Shown: positions 44,736-56,780 of the stretch, one piece after another
Layout: each line of letters begins with the position of its first letter
Position numbering within the stretch: position 1 is the first letter of the stretch
DNA from: Rehmannia glutinosa
Lineage: Eukaryota > Streptophyta > Magnoliopsida > Lamiales > Orobanchaceae
Assembly: GCA_016081115.2 (NCBI GenBank)
Contig: CM071935.1
Location: 52,996,680-53,060,679 of the forward strand
Direction: 5' to 3'
DNA length: 64,000 nucleotides
The notes under the pieces: generated by a model
The model's input: only the letters and a program-made list of their open reading frames with translations
What the model was told of the DNA's origin: nothing
The model's database searches: none
Translations under genes and position numbers: made by a program

Positions 44736-47203
44736 CAAGGAACAGCTGAGGGCCAAGGAACCTGGTACATGGATAGTGGCTATTCCAGACATATGACAGG
44801 AAACAAGAAAAACCTATCAAGATTCAAGGAGAATAGAGGTGTAAAAGTCATATTTGGAGGAAATGAAGCTCCAGGGGAAATCAAAGGCACATGATCTCTC
44901 AAGAAGAATGGGATTGGAAATCACAGATGTTGCTTATGTTGAAGGCCTTAACTTCAACCTGTTAAACATCAGTCAACTCTGTGACAAGGGCTACAAAGTT
45001 GGATTCAATATGCGAGTGTGCCAGATCAAAGATGTTGAATCAAATGAAATAGTGCTGCAAGGATCAAGACAGAAGAATATGTATGTGGTAGATTGGTCTA
45101 CTGCTACACCAAGTACTTGTCTACTAGCAAAGAGCACAGCCGACTCAAGTTGGTTGTGGCACAAGAAGCTGAGTCACCTGAACTTCAAGACAATCAACAA
45201 GCTTGCAAGGAGTCATCTTGTAGAAGGATTGCCAGACTCAGTGTACAAGAAGGAAAGTGTATATGATGCATGCAAGATGGGAAAGCAAATAAAATATTCA
45301 TTCAAGGATAAGCCAAGTCCTTCTTCAACAAGGATATTACATTTGTTGCATATGGATCTATATGGTTCAGTTGAACCAGCCAGCATAAGTGGAAAGAAAT
45401 ACACCTTGGTGGTGGTAGATGACTATTCAAGATATACATGGACAATCTTCATGTGCAAAAAGAAGGAAACTTTGCAGAAGTTACCTCAGCTGATGAAAAG
45501 AGTTCAAAATAAAAAGAGTCAAACCATTATAAAGATAAGGTCTGACAGAGGAACTGAGTTTGTCAATGGGATAATAACTCAGTATTGTGTTGAAAATGGT
45601 ATTGCTCATGAGCATCTGCAGCAAGAACTCCACAAAGATAATGGAGTAGCCGAAAGAAGGAAATGTAACTCTTAAGGAAGCTGCAAGGACCATGTTAGTT
45701 GAAGCTGGATTGCCTAAGAGATTTTGGGCTGAAGCTAATAACACATCATGCTATACTCAAAATAGATGCATGATCAACAGGCAATTGACCAAGACTCCGT
45801 ATGAGATTTGGACAGGGAGAAAACCAAATGTTGGATACTTCATAATATTTGGATGTAAATGTTTCATCCATAACAATGGCAAAGATAATTTGAACGCTTT
45901 TGATGCTAAAGCTGATGAAGGTACCTTTTTAGGATACTCAGCTGACAGCAAAGCCTATAGAGTACTGAATAAGAGGACTATGGTCACAGAAGAGTCTATC
46001 CACGTGGTTTTTGATGAACTAATGTAAATGGAGAAAACATTGAAGAGTTATCTGATAAGCTGAATCAGCCAACTATACATAATAGTCCTTGTGTTGAAGC
46101 TGAAGTAAGAGCAAGCAACCCAGATGAAGATGAGATAGCTGAATCTCAAAGACAACTGGAAAGTTTGTAGCTGAATGAAGATGAAAGAGTTGTTCAAGAC
46201 AACTTAGCTGCGAGACGGCTGAATCCAGCACACTTACTCCAACCTGATGTGAGATGGTTGAGAGACCATCCACCAGAGTTAGTTATTGGAGATGTTAGAG
46301 ATCTAACGGCATAAGAACCAGATCCAGAGCAGAGCATGAAGCAATGTACACTTGTTTTATTTCCCAAATAGAGCCTAAAGATGTGTCTCAAGCATTGGAT
46401 GACACACATTGGATTCAAGCCATGCAAGAAGAGCTGAATCAGTTTGAAAGAAACAAACTATGGGAGTTGGTGCAGAGGCCAACCCATCAAAATATTATTG
46501 GTACAAAATGGGTTTTCAGGAACAAGATGAATGAAGAAGGATATGTAAGAAACAAAGCAAGATTGGTAGCCAAAAGGTATTTCCAAGAAGAGGGTATAGA
46601 TTTTGATGAAACCTTTGCTCCTGTTGCAAGATTGGAAGCAATAAGGATGTTTCTTGCTCATGTTGCACATTAGAACTTCACTGTATATCAAATGGATGTG
46701 AATAGTGCATTTCTAAATGGACTGTTAGAGGAAGAAATCTATGTTGAACAACCTGCAGGTTTTGAGCAGAAATCTATGTTGAACAACCTTCAAGTATATA
46801 AGCTCAAGAAAGCTTTATATGGATTGAAACAAGCACCAAGAGCTTGGTATGATACATTGTCTCAATTTCTAACTGACAATGGATTCACCAAAGGCAAAGT
46901 TGATAGAACACTCTTCAGAATTCAAGATGGAGAGAGTATACTGTTTGTTCAAATATATGTGGATGACATCATTTTTGGATCCACAAACAAAGAGCTGTGT
47001 GATAAGTTCTAAAACCTCATGCAAGGTAAATTTGAGATTAGCATGATGGGAGAGTTGACTTTCTTCCTAGGACTTCAAGTCAAGCAATTGAAGGATGGAA
47101 CCTTCATTAGTCAAACAAAGTACACCAGAGATTTAATGAAGAAATTTGGTATGGAAGAGAAGTCTTCTGTGAAAATTCCAATGAACACATCAGTCAAGAT
47201 GGA
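44736..47203 (+). pseudogene. S4 pol, truncated in RT
   Basis: Protease reads WYMDSGYSRHMTG near 44763 and is broken at TGA 44893. The frame 44854-45675 covers protease C-terminus, pre-integrase (WLWHKKLSHLNF, YDACKMGK with one Cys lost) and integrase with HMDLYGSV, IRSDRGTEF and NGVAERR. Further frames cover FWAEANNTSCY to 46027, then EEGIDFDETFAPVARLEA, YQMDVNSAFLNG and YVDDIIFGS (about 46960). A TAA at 47010 precedes FFLGLQVKQ. A 20-bp duplication alters the region after EQPAGFEQ. It ends at VKMDI, where antisense gypsy integrase begins. Confidence 0.85.
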
Positions 47204-48101
47204 CATACACCAGGCTAAAGGGTGTCTCCCCTGTAGCTTCCTTAGACGAAGTTCGATATGACCAAAATACAGATTACAGCTCATCTACCCATCCTCCTCC
47301 AGCCCATTCTAACCTCGCCTTCAAGCCTCTAACCAATGTTATGTTCGTAACCTCAACCTACCCATTAGCCTAGGGATGCTCTACCGACGTGAAGTGCGGT
47401 TTAACTTTCATCCCTTCCAACCAACCCCTGATTCTTCTTCCCTGAAACTGTGTCCCATTGTCCAAAACTAGATCCCTTGGCCAACCATATCGACTTACTA
47501 TATAATTCCAGATGAAACCCATTATGTTGTCTTCCGTGATTTTAGGCAAAGGCTCTGCCAATACCCACTTACTGAAATAGTCCACTACCACAACTAGAAA
47601 CTTTCTCTGCCTCAAAGCCATGGGAAAAGGTCCCACAATGTCGATGCCCCATTTCACGAAGAGACACGGGCAGCTCATTACTCCTAATAATTCAGTGGGT
47701 CGATGGATGAGGGGGCCATGCTTTTGACATTTTTCACAAGTTCTCACTACTTTTTGTGCATCCTCCTTCAATCCCGGCCAAAAATACCCCGCCTTTCTAG
47801 CCTTTTGTGCTAACAGTCTACTCCGCCCATGCGACCCACATGCTCCTTCATGCAACTCCTGAAGGACATAAGCTCCTTCCTCCTTGCTCAAACATCTGAG
47901 ATACGGTTGCGAAAAAGCTCTCTTATACAATACTCCTCCTATTAGACAATAGCCCAATGCTCTCGCTTGAATTCTAGACGCTTTTATTTTTTCTTCAGGC
48001 AAGATAGCATTTGTCAAATAGGTGCGTATGTCATTTCTGTAATCAACCTCTTTATTAAAAACCAAAATCTCCTTCCCCAAGAGGCAGGTGTTATCTGACA
48101 A
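47204..48101 (-). pseudogene. gypsy A integrase
   Basis: Read leftward from 48101, the frame shows a zinc-binding HHCC region: H-rich ELHEGACGSHGRSRLLAQKA, then CEKCQKHGP. The core follows with KWGIDIVGPFPMA and DYFSKWVLAEPL (first Asp), then LVLDNGTQFQG (second Asp). A stop after FTSVEHP near 47367 interrupts. The same frame goes on with VRGLKARLEWAGGGWVDEL and TPFSLVY to about 47204. The C-terminal end is deleted and joined to copia RT. Confidence 0.85.
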
Positions 48102-48239
48102 AACAGTGATCGTCCTAGTACTGCAATCTGCGGCAGAACTAGTTATTTTGGATAAGTGATATGCCTTAATTTTCCTCCCTGGGGATCTTCTCTAGTTTAA
48201 ACAAGGTGAACTGCTTGGCCAGCTCTCCCACTATCTGCA

Positions 48240-50074
48240 CAAACTTTTTCATTTTGTCCTCCCTTATCTCAAAATATCCACTGACCTGATGCGTGACCAA
48301 CATCGAGTCGAATATGCCCTCAAGGATTTGACCCCTAAATTCACAGTTATGCGTATTCCCCTCACTAGTGCCTTGTACTCAGCTTCATTATTTGTGGCCC
48401 TAAATCCTAACCTTACTGCCAACTCTAAATCTTCCCTCTTCGGATTGGTTAACACTATGCCTACCCCACACCCGATCACCGAGGAAGATCTGTCTACATG
48501 CCAAAGCCATGCCCCGACCTCGGGCTCTAGATGCATCATCTCCTACAAGAAGTGCGCCAAAGGTTGCGCTTTTACTGCCGTCCTGGGGCGATATTCCATA
48601 TCAAACTCCCCCATTTCAATAGCCTACTTGATCATCCTGTCCGATGTTTCAGGCCTATCCATTATCCGCCCTATCTGTAGATTTGTAAAGATCACAACTT
48701 TATGAGAAAGGAAGTATGGTCGAAGATTCCTTGCAGCCACCACCAATGCCAGCCCTCCTCTCTCGACCTCCGAGTACCTCAACCCAGCCCCTTGCAACAA
48801 CTTGCTCACATAGTAAATATGCATCTGCCTACCCTGCTCCTTCCTCAATAATACTGAGCTCTCAGCCCTTTCTCCCATAGAGAGATAAAGATAAAGGTCC
48901 TCCCCTGGACCGGCTTGGTTAGCAGAGGCAATTTGGACAAAAGGGCTTTTAGCTCACCGAAGGCTCTTTCGCACTTCTCTGAACATTCAAATTTGTTAAC
49001 TTTCCTCAGCACCTTGAAGAATGGGAAGCTCTTCTCTGCTGATTTGGAGATGAACCTACTTAGCGTTGCTATTCGACCCGTGAGCTACTGTACATTATTG
49101 ATACTAGTGGGCGATGCCATATCAATTATTGCTTTTACTTTTTCCGAATTCACCTCTATTCCTCTCTCAATAACCATATATCCTAAGAACTTTCCGGACC
49201 TGACCCCAAAAGAGCATTTAGAGGGGTTCAACTTCATTCTAAAATTCCTCAAGGCCGCGAATGTCTCTGCTAGATCTGCTACATGTGTTTTGGCTGAATT
49301 ACTCTTCACCAACATATCATCAACACAAACCTCCATGTTCCTACCCAACTGTTTTTTAAACACCCGATCCATCAGCCTCTGGTAGGTGGCCCCGTGTTCT
49401 CCAAGCCAAAAGGCATGACCACATAACAATACGTACGAGATGAGTTAATGAAACTCACCTTTTTCTGGTCCTCCGCCGCGAGGTGTATCTGGTGATAACC
49501 TTGTTAGGTGTCCATCACACTTAAAAGTTCATGTCCTGCCGTCGAGTCTACCAACTGGTCTATCTGGGGCAGGGGATAATTGTCCTTGGGGCAAGCTTTA
49601 TTGAGGTCGTGAAAATCGATGCACATCCACGTCTTATCCCCTTCGGTACGTAACCGCATTAGACAACCACTCGAGGAACCGAATCTCCCGATGTGCCCCG
49701 CCTTAAGCGAAAACTTATGCACTCTTTTCTCAGTATAAACTTATCCTTATCCCATCCAAAGGGCCTTTTTAATGTTTAACCGGCCTCCGCTCTGGATCTA
49801 CGTTCAAGTGGTGCATCACCTGCTTTGGGTCCACTCCTCCCCAGTTCTCCGAACTCCAAGCAAACACATCGAGATTTTCCCTCAAGAATCCGATGATCTC
49901 ATTGGCTAGATATGGCCCCAACTGCGTTCTTATCCTAGTCACTTTAATAGGATCTCCTACCACCAGCTCTATACTCATCAGCTCCTCCTCTGGCTTTATA
50001 CTCATCATGTCGGGCTCTTCCTTCTCCTTTCTTTTTGTCATTTTGAGTGGATTGGTTTCCCTCTCACTTTCCAC
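48240..50074 (-). pseudogene. gypsy A RT and RNase H
   Basis: Read leftward: a linker ending HHLNVDPERRPVK (49769-50074); RT with DLNKACPKDNYPLPQIDQLV (49504-49722); then a frameshifted block with GATYQRLMDRVFKKQLG and VCVDDMLVKS (49085-49429). The catalytic motif reads CVDD where gypsy B has YVDD; both Asp residues are kept. The RT connection is SKLLQGAGLRYSEVERGGLALV (48624-48878). RNase H (48264-48539) has HVDRSSS in place of the usual DGS(S) site, and EAEYKALVRGIRI. At least four frame breaks are present. Confidence 0.8.
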
Positions 50075-50095
50075 TTCCTTACGTTTGGATTTCTT

Positions 50096-50857
50096 CTATT
50101 CTCCTTTCCTCACTGCTTCTACATAGCATTTTCTAGCCACTTGTTGATCTCCCAACACTTCCCCCATACCATCTTCCATAACAAATTTCAGTTTCATACG
50201 TAATGTGGAAACGATAGCTTGGAACGCATTTAATGCAGGTCTACCAATAATGACATTATAGGTAGAGTACGAATCGACTACAAGAAAACTAACCATTCAC
50301 GTCTTATGATGCGACTGCTCCCCTATGGTGACATGTAAGGTGACCTGCCCGATGGGCTCCAGTACTTCGCTCCCAAAGCCGAACAGGACTGTCTCTACGG
50401 GTTTCACCTCCATCTCTAATCCCATCCTTAGAAAAGCCTCATAGAATAGCACATTGACCGAGTTACCTGTGTCTACAATGATCCGGGCTACCTCGAAGTT
50501 AGCCATGGTGGTTGTGATGACTAAAGTGTCATTGTGTGCAGGGGATATACCCCTCCGATCCTCTGCTCCAAATGAAATAATGGGCTCCTTCACTACCCCA
50601 ACTTCCATGACTGGTCGAATCTCCCCTCTAGCATGCGCCTTTCGTACCCTGTTGGAATCTCCATCCGTTGGTCCTCTTGCTATCATATTTATGGTCCCTC
50701 TCGGAGGGTGATCTTCCTTGCCCGTTCTGGCATTTTCCCTACCCCTCCCTGTCTGGGGGGTGGTGATTCTTATTAGCCTTTGCATTACTTGTCTGCATCT
50801 GATCCATCTTGACCCTTCCAGCCAACCATCCCTTCTTAACCATCCTCTCAATTTCAT
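50096..50857 (-). pseudogene. gypsy A protease
   Basis: Two adjoining frames (50297-50857 and 50096-50296) form a retropepsin. The active site is IIVDTGNSVNVLFYEAF, with Asp-Thr-Gly intact, flanked by VLFGFGSEVLEPIGQVTLHV. The C-terminal IIGRPALNAFQAIVSTLRMK holds the second conserved hairpin. A single TGA separates the frames. The gypsy B copy is uninterrupted here. Confidence 0.85.
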
Positions 50858-51985
50858 CCTTCAAGTGTCGACACTCCTCCATGGTATGCCAAAAATCATT
50901 GTGGAATTCACAGAAGAACTTCAACTTGGGCCAGATGGCACCGCAGAATAGTTTGTGGGCCATTTCAGATCCTTATTTCCACCTATCGCCATTAATACTC
51001 GTGACCTAGAACCCACAAGTGGGGTGTACAACCGAGGCTCACCTGATATGGGCACCAGCCCTGGCCTTCGCTCTTGCTCCCGAAACCACTTCTGCGCTAC
51101 CTCACGATGCACCTCCGCCCTCTCTTTTCTCTTGTACCGGTTCTCCTCCTTCTTCCCTTTTTGGGCTTCCTCCAAATTAACATACTTCTCAGCCCTAGAC
51201 AACACATCATCGAAATCCTTCGCTGGCCTCTTGGCTAGGGACCTAAAGAAATCTCCTTCTTTGAACCCCTGAGTAAGCGCACTAGTTAGAATTTCTTGGT
51301 TCGCAAAGGGCACCTCAAATGTCGCCACTGCAAACTTCTTGACATAATCTCTTAAAGGCTTGCCTTCTGACTGTTTGACCTTGAAAAGTGTTAATGACGT
51401 CTTCTGGTGTTTCCTTGAGCTAATGAACTGATGCATAAAGGTTGAGCTAAACTCTCCAAAAGATGCGATGGAATCTGCTGGTAACTGCCTGAACCATTGT
51501 AGGGCTGACTGAGATAATGTAGTATGGAATACCCGACACTTCACTCCATCGAGTACCTATGCAAAAGGGCCGAATTCTCAAATTTACACACCTTCTTAAG
51601 CATTTCTTCCCACTTTTCCTCCATCACACCCTCCCCTAAAGCCTCTTCCCCCCACTGGACCACCCCCTCCGGACAATTGAGTGGTTCCACCAAAGGGCGA
51701 CCCAGAGTGTTTCCCTGCGCCCTAGCTTCCAACACAACAATAGAAATTATGATGGCCCACTGCCCGCTTGTGAAATGTAGCGTCTCTCCTGCAAACTCGT
51801 CGCTCAGATTCACCCTTGGGAATCGGTCCGCAAAGGACCAAGGGGTGACACCCGGGGTGTTAAGCAATGACCCCTCCGGCGTACCCTCTGGAACACTAGG
51901 TGTCAGAACCACCCCTTCTGGGGCAACAAAAGTCTCCTTACCCTTTGATCCTGATCCACTCATACTCACGTTTCGAACTCAGATT
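50739..51985 (-). pseudogene. gypsy A gag
   Basis: The start MSMSGSGSKGKETFV lies just inside the PBS (51969 reading left). After a frameshift near 51545, the frame 50921-51544 carries the retrotransposon gag core: VFHTTLSQSALQWFRQLPAD, FMHQFISSRKHQKTS and REYVKKF-like LRDYVKKF. After another shift near 50940, the knuckle CEFHNDFWHTMEECRHLKDE follows, a CX2HX4HX4C-type site common in Tat-like gags. Only two frameshifts break the protein. Confidence 0.85.
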
Positions 51986-51987
51986 TT

Positions 51988-52003
51988 CACACAGATGGCG
52001 CCA
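51988..52003 (-). other. gypsy A primer-binding site
   Basis: The minus strand reads TGGCGCCATCTGTGTG two bases after the LTR end. TGGCGCC-TCTGTG sites are usual in Tat-like plant gypsy elements (family knowledge). Confidence 0.7.
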
Positions 52004-52005
52004 CT

Positions 52006-52900
52006 TGATTTGTCCTGGATGAGCTGGACTATCAAGGACCCAACTTCCACTCCTCGCCGCACCTGTAAAGCCTAAGACCGGAGGGTTTATCGGCGTTGGC
52101 ACTCCAATGCTAAAGTAAAAAATGGAGAATTTAAATATTGGATTATAACAAAAAGTGTATGAATATAGAGTGAAAATAAAGCTTAAGATGTAACTCTTTT
52201 TCCCTTGGCATGAAGTGCCCCCCTTTTATACATGAATTATGGCTTTGCCCCCTCCCAGAGGGCTCCACGTGTCATCCTAAGATTGGCTCCTGACTAGTCT
52301 TCTCCAACAGTCCCTCAAAATTGCTCACTGACAGGTCTCCCTTCCTCAAGGGTCACTTCCAGCAGGTCTTCCCCTAACTATACTTACTTCTTGGCAGGAA
52401 AACCTTTGACCCGCCCCTCTTTTATACCTTTGAACCCGGCTTCATTAATGGCAAGTTCAAGTAATGTCTTTTGCATTAAATGCCCTTCCTCGGTCGAGTT
52501 GCCATTCTCCTTTATGTCTCATCATTAGACATAATTACTGCCGCCCACCTCTCATTCCATAGTTACCCTCAGACTTTATATCATTTCCAGTCATATCGGT
52601 CATTAAATGAGGGTGCAGGTCTTTCTCGTAGGAGGTCTCCTTAATTGCGTAGGACCTCCCGAAGAGCTCTCTGACCCCCATATGAAAGGCTTGATTGCCC
52701 TAGTCTTTATTCTTCTTTTAAGAGATCCGCCCAAGGGCAGGTCTACAATAGAAGGCCTGACTTTACCTAAGTTGGGTCGGATCAGATATTATAGCTCAGA
52801 TACAGTGTATAGAGTATACTATACAACAACTTTGTAAAGTACAAGAATGATATGATCAATAAAATTGATATATTCAAAACATACATTTTTTGTTCCTACA
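52006..52900 (-). repeat. gypsy A 5' LTR
   Basis: An 895-bp LTR on the minus strand starts TGTAGGAACAAAAAATG (at 52900) and ends CCAGGACAAATCA (at 52006). The outer boundary is fixed by the abrupt return of Sirevirus-like 3' sequence at 52901. TATAAAAGGGG lies on the minus strand at 52220-52230. Confidence 0.8.
52220..52230 (-). promoter_or_regulatory. TATA box of gypsy A LTR
   Basis: The minus strand reads TATAAAAGGGG, about 215 bp upstream of the PBS. Confidence 0.55.
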
Positions 52901-52954
52901 CTGTTTAATTTGTGGTAATTATTTAACTTTTGACATCATCAAAATGGGGAAAAT
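52901..52954 (+). other. 3' end and polypurine tract of a Sirevirus-like element
   Basis: The stretch has TTTTGACATCATCAAAATGG and the purine run GGGGAAAAT just before an LTR, matching 1310-1340. Gypsy A inserted immediately to its left. Confidence 0.75.
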
Positions 52955-54453
52955 TGTTAGGAAAATTTATTGTTAGATTTTAATGATACCATGTAAAACT
53001 TAAAATAGGAAGTTGACACCCAATTTTCCTTGTATTTCTATTTGTAATAGATAGGACTGCATGAGCTGAGTGAAGTCAGCTATGTTGAATAATACAAGAG
53101 TCAACTGAAGACTGAAAAGGAAACCCAGTTGTGTGTCAGCTCTGTGTGGTCAAGATGGAAGGCATTGACTCGACTGAAGAAGAGAACCAGTTGTGGGACA
53201 GCTGAGTAAATGATGATGAAGTGACAGTCAAGTCAGTTGAAACCCAAGTCTGCCAGTTGAACGGACAATTGAGTCATTCCTAAAAAGTTGGACCAGACTC
53301 AAGTCAAAGGGGTAAAGACAGCTGTCAAGTGAACTCGATTGATATTAATCCGTTACACGAAATCAAGGAATTTACTCAATATAGTAATACATCCAAGTTA
53401 CCATGTCTAAAAGTGCCCATCCCAGAAGCGTGCAAATAGAATAAACCAATGGGAAGCACTGAACTTGTGTCAGAACCTAAAACGCTATAGACATCATTTA
53501 ATACAATGATATGTCACCATCACAAGTTGCAGATCAAGAAAAGACAAGCCAACGACCAAGAATTGTTATTTGAAAGTTGCTTATCTCTTCAACGAGCAAA
53601 TTTTCAAATAAGCACTATAAAAGGCTGAATAATCAAATGAGAAAAGGTTACCGTTCTTACAATAAATACAAGCAAGCAAAACTAGCAAATATCCTCTCAA
53701 GATTTTTAAGATATTCCTCAAGCCTAAAATCGAAGAAACTCGATCCAACACATTCAGTGAAGGAAAGAATACTTCATCAAGTTGAAGAGGAAACAAATTA
53801 AAGAACTTAAGGGGTCTACTCTCCAAGTTGAAGGAGTACTTGTAGTAAGGTTCAAGGTCGAACCAGAAGATTTGAGATAGTTGAAAGGCTGTGTGATCAA
53901 TTCCAAGAGTTCGAAGGGAGCTGAAGTAGCAAGGCCGCTGTCTTGTGAAGAAGTTGAGTCCCAAGAGCAGCCAGCTATGTGATCAAGGCTGTCTTGGACT
54001 GATAACTGCTTTGTAACCTGATCTGTTACTTAGTGGATTCCTCCAAGGGTTGCAGAAGAGTGGAGTAGATGAATTACCCCATCCTCGAACCACTATAAAA
54101 TTTGCTTATGTCATTTTACTTACAACACTTTACTTTTCTGAGTGTTAAGTTAATTTTGCTAAACCTAACTGATAATAACATTGCTAAAAACAAGTTTAAA
54201 ACAACAAGGGTGGTAAGTCTTCTGCTGAACAAAACAAAATCAACTGTTAATCTAAGTGTTAGCTGATCACAGCTAAGTTATATTATCAACAGCTCAGTCG
54301 AGTCTGTTGAGTGGGTAACTTTGCTGAAGTAAGTCAACCTAGCTATCCCTCAAGGACTTAGTTGATTTGAGTAAAAAGACTAAATTTGAAAATTTAGTAA
54401 GGTTTATTCAACCCCCCTTTCTAAACCTTACAACTCAAAACTTGGGACCTACA
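52955..54453 (+). repeat. Sirevirus-like 3' LTR
   Basis: It starts TGTTAGGAAAATTTATTG and ends CTTGGGACCTACA (1,499 bp). A polypurine tract precedes it. On the right the sequence passes straight into gypsy gag, so this element had inserted in gypsy B. TATAAAAGG is at 53616-53624. Confidence 0.85.
53616..53624 (+). promoter_or_regulatory. LTR TATA box
   Basis: TATAAAAGG precedes CTGAATAATC at the conserved position. Confidence 0.6.
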
Positions 54454-54960
54454 TAGGGAGACTTCTTTAGGTCTTTGGCTAAGAGGTCAGCGAGGGATTT
54501 TGATGATCTCCTAGCTAGAGCGGAGAAATATGTTAATCTGGAGGAAGTGCATAAGGGTAAGAAGGAGGAGAAGCTATGATAAGAGGAAGGACAGGGGGGA
54601 AAGGTATCTAGAGACGGTATCAAAGTGACCAGGTGATCAGGAGAGGAGGCTGGGTTTACTTACTAGGGTGGTTGAACCCAGAAGACACCCCCTTGTTAGT
54701 GTCAAGGGCGCGGGTATTGATGGCGGTGGCAGGGAACAAGGAGCTAAAATGGCCCACGAACTATTCAACAGTACCATCGAGACCGAAGTCCAAATTCTTT
54801 TGTGAGTTCCATAACAATTTCGGGCACACCACGGAGGAGTTCCGGCATTTGAAGGATGAGATAGAGAGGATGATCAAAAAGGGGTGGCTTTCTAGTTAGG
54901 TCAAGTTGGACCAGGCACAAACGAGCAATGCAAATGCCCACAAGAATCATCATCCTCCGG
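54454..54960 (+). pseudogene. gypsy B gag, C-terminal part
   Basis: It opens mid-domain with GDFFRSLAKRSARDFDDLLA and AEKYVNLEE, aligning with gypsy A. A stop near 54577 and a frameshift follow. The frame 54633-54899 has RARVLMAVAGNKELKWPTNY and the knuckle CEFHNNFGHTTEEFRHLKDE. Here the last Cys is Phe, so zinc binding is probably lost. Confidence 0.8.
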
Positions 54961-54983
54961 CGAGATGAGGGGGGAAGGGAAGC

Positions 54984-55631
54984 ATGGGAGAAGGAAAGGA
55001 GATCCCTCCCCCAAGGGAAACCATAAATATGATCGTGGGAGAACCTACTGATGGGGATTCTAATAGAGCTCGAAAGGCTCATGCTAGAGCTGAAATTAGA
55101 ACGGTTATGGAAGTGGGAGAGGACACATGCCTCGTCATATTATTTAAGGTCAAGGATCGAATGGGGATAGCACTCGCACATAATGATGCTTTGGTCATCA
55201 TAGCTACGATAGCTAATAATGAGGTAGCTCGGATCATGGTGGATACTGGTAGTTCTGTCAACGTTCTGTTCTATGATGCCTACTTCAAAATAGGATTGGA
55301 GATGGAGGTAAAGTCGGTGGACACAGCTCTGTTTGGTTTCGGTGGAGGAGTGGTTGAACCTATTGGACAGGTGATCTTGCCTGCCACTTTGGGAGAGCAG
55401 CCGGGACATATGACATGGATTGTTAGTTTTCTTATCGTTGATTCATATTCTACCTATAATGTCATTATTGGTAGACCTACTCTCAATACTTTCCAATCTA
55501 TTGTATCTACATTTCATATGAAACTTAAATTTGTCGATGAAAATGGAGGGGGAGTGTTGGGAGATCAGCAGGCAACTAGGAAGTGTTATGTGGAAGTTGT
55601 GAGGAAAGGAGAGCAAAAGAAATCAAGCTAG
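54984..55631 (+). pseudogene. gypsy B protease, uninterrupted
   Basis: A 215-codon open frame runs through the whole protease region. It includes the active site IMVDTGSSVNVLFYDAYFK, the flap-side segment LFGFGGGVVEPIGQVILPAT, and the C-terminal IIGRPTLNTFQSIVSTFHMK. In the intact element it would be part of a gag-pol polyprotein, not a separate gene. The stop at 55629 follows EQKKSS. Confidence 0.85.
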
Positions 55632-56780
55632 GAAGTGGAAAGTGAGAGGGAAACCAATCCCCTTAAGATAGTGAAGCGAAAGGAAAAGGAAAATGAACCA
55701 TGGAAATTGAGTGTGAAACCTTAGGAGGAGTTGATGAGCGTAGAGTTGGTGTTAGGAGATCCTAGTAAAACAACCAAAATAGAAACAAATTTGGGGTCGG
55801 AGCTGACCGGGGAGATTACAGAGTTTTTGAGGGAGAATGTGGATGTGTTTGCTTGAAGTTCAGAGGATTTGGGAGTAGATCTGGAGCAGGTGATGCATCA
55901 CCTCAATGTAGATCCGGAGAGGAGACCTGTCAAGCAGAAAAAGAGTCATCATGGGTGGGATAAGGATAAGATCATTCAAGATGAAGTGAGTAAGCTCTTG
56001 AAGGCGGGGCACATTCGGGAGATCCAATTCCTCGAATGGTTGTCCAATGTAGTTTTAGTACCCTAGGGAGATAATGTTAGAATGTGCATTGAATTTCGTG
56101 ATCTTAATAAGGCATGTCCTAAGGACCACTATCTGTTACAAAGGATAAACTAGTTAGTAGATTAAACCTCGGGGTATGAGCTCTTAAGTATGATGGATGC
56201 ATATAAGGGGTACCACCAGATATGATTGGCCCCGAAGGATCAAAAGAAAGTAAGTTTTATCACCTCATCGGGCACGTATTGCTACGTAGTCATGCCCTTT
56301 GGCTCAAGAATGCAGGAGCAACCTATCAGAGGCTGATGGATTGGTTGTTTCGGAAACAACTGGGAAGGAACATAGATGTATATGTCGATGATATGCTGGT
56401 AAAGACCAAGCTGGACAAATCTCATGTGGCTGATCTGGCAGAAACATTTGCAGTGCTAAGGAACTTCAGGATGAAATTGAACCCCTCTAAATGTTCTTTT
56501 GGAGTTAGGTCGGGAACGTTTTTGGGTTATATGGTCACGGAAGAGGAATCGAGGTAAATTTAGAGAAGGTAAAAGCAGTTATCGACATGACATCACCTAC
56601 TAATGTCAATATAGTCCAACGGCTCATGGGTCGAATAGCGGCACTAAGTAGGTTTATTTCCAAGTCGGCGGAAAGAAGCTTCCCATTCTTCAGGGTACTG
56701 AGGAAGGTCAATAATTTTTAATGGTCGGAGGAGTGCCAGGAAACTTTCAATGAGTTGAAAACATTCTTGTCAGGGCTGCC
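55632..56780 (+). pseudogene. gypsy B reverse transcriptase
   Basis: The linker to HHLNVDPERRPVKQKK is followed by DEVSKLLKAGHIREIQFLEW. TAG at 56064 follows. RDLNKACPKD and the palm region come next with several stops. The frame 56222-56557 restores GATYQRLMDWLFRKQLG and the catalytic VYVDDMLVKT, then MKLNPSKCSFGVRSGTFLGY. The connection region to 56780 has SPTNVNIVQRLMGRIAALSR-like frames. At least five breaks are seen. Confidence 0.8.

Larger units (their letters stand above)
47204..52900 (-). mobile_element. Tat-like Ty3/gypsy element (gypsy A), 3' end deleted
   Basis: The minus-strand order is 5' LTR, PBS, gag, knuckle, PR, RT, RNase H, IN. This is the gypsy domain order. RT peptides such as LNVDPERRPVK and DLNKACPKDNYPLP are typical of the plant Tat lineage. 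The element ends inside integrase at 47204, so the 3' LTR is absent. On the right it interrupts the 3' end of a Sirevirus-like element, 54 bp before its LTR. Same family as gypsy B at 54454. Confidence 0.85.

Noticed and set aside
52607..52837. 76-codon plus-strand frame in the gypsy A LTR
   Set aside because: It lies in U3 of a minus-strand LTR, has no similarity I recognise, and is of chance length.
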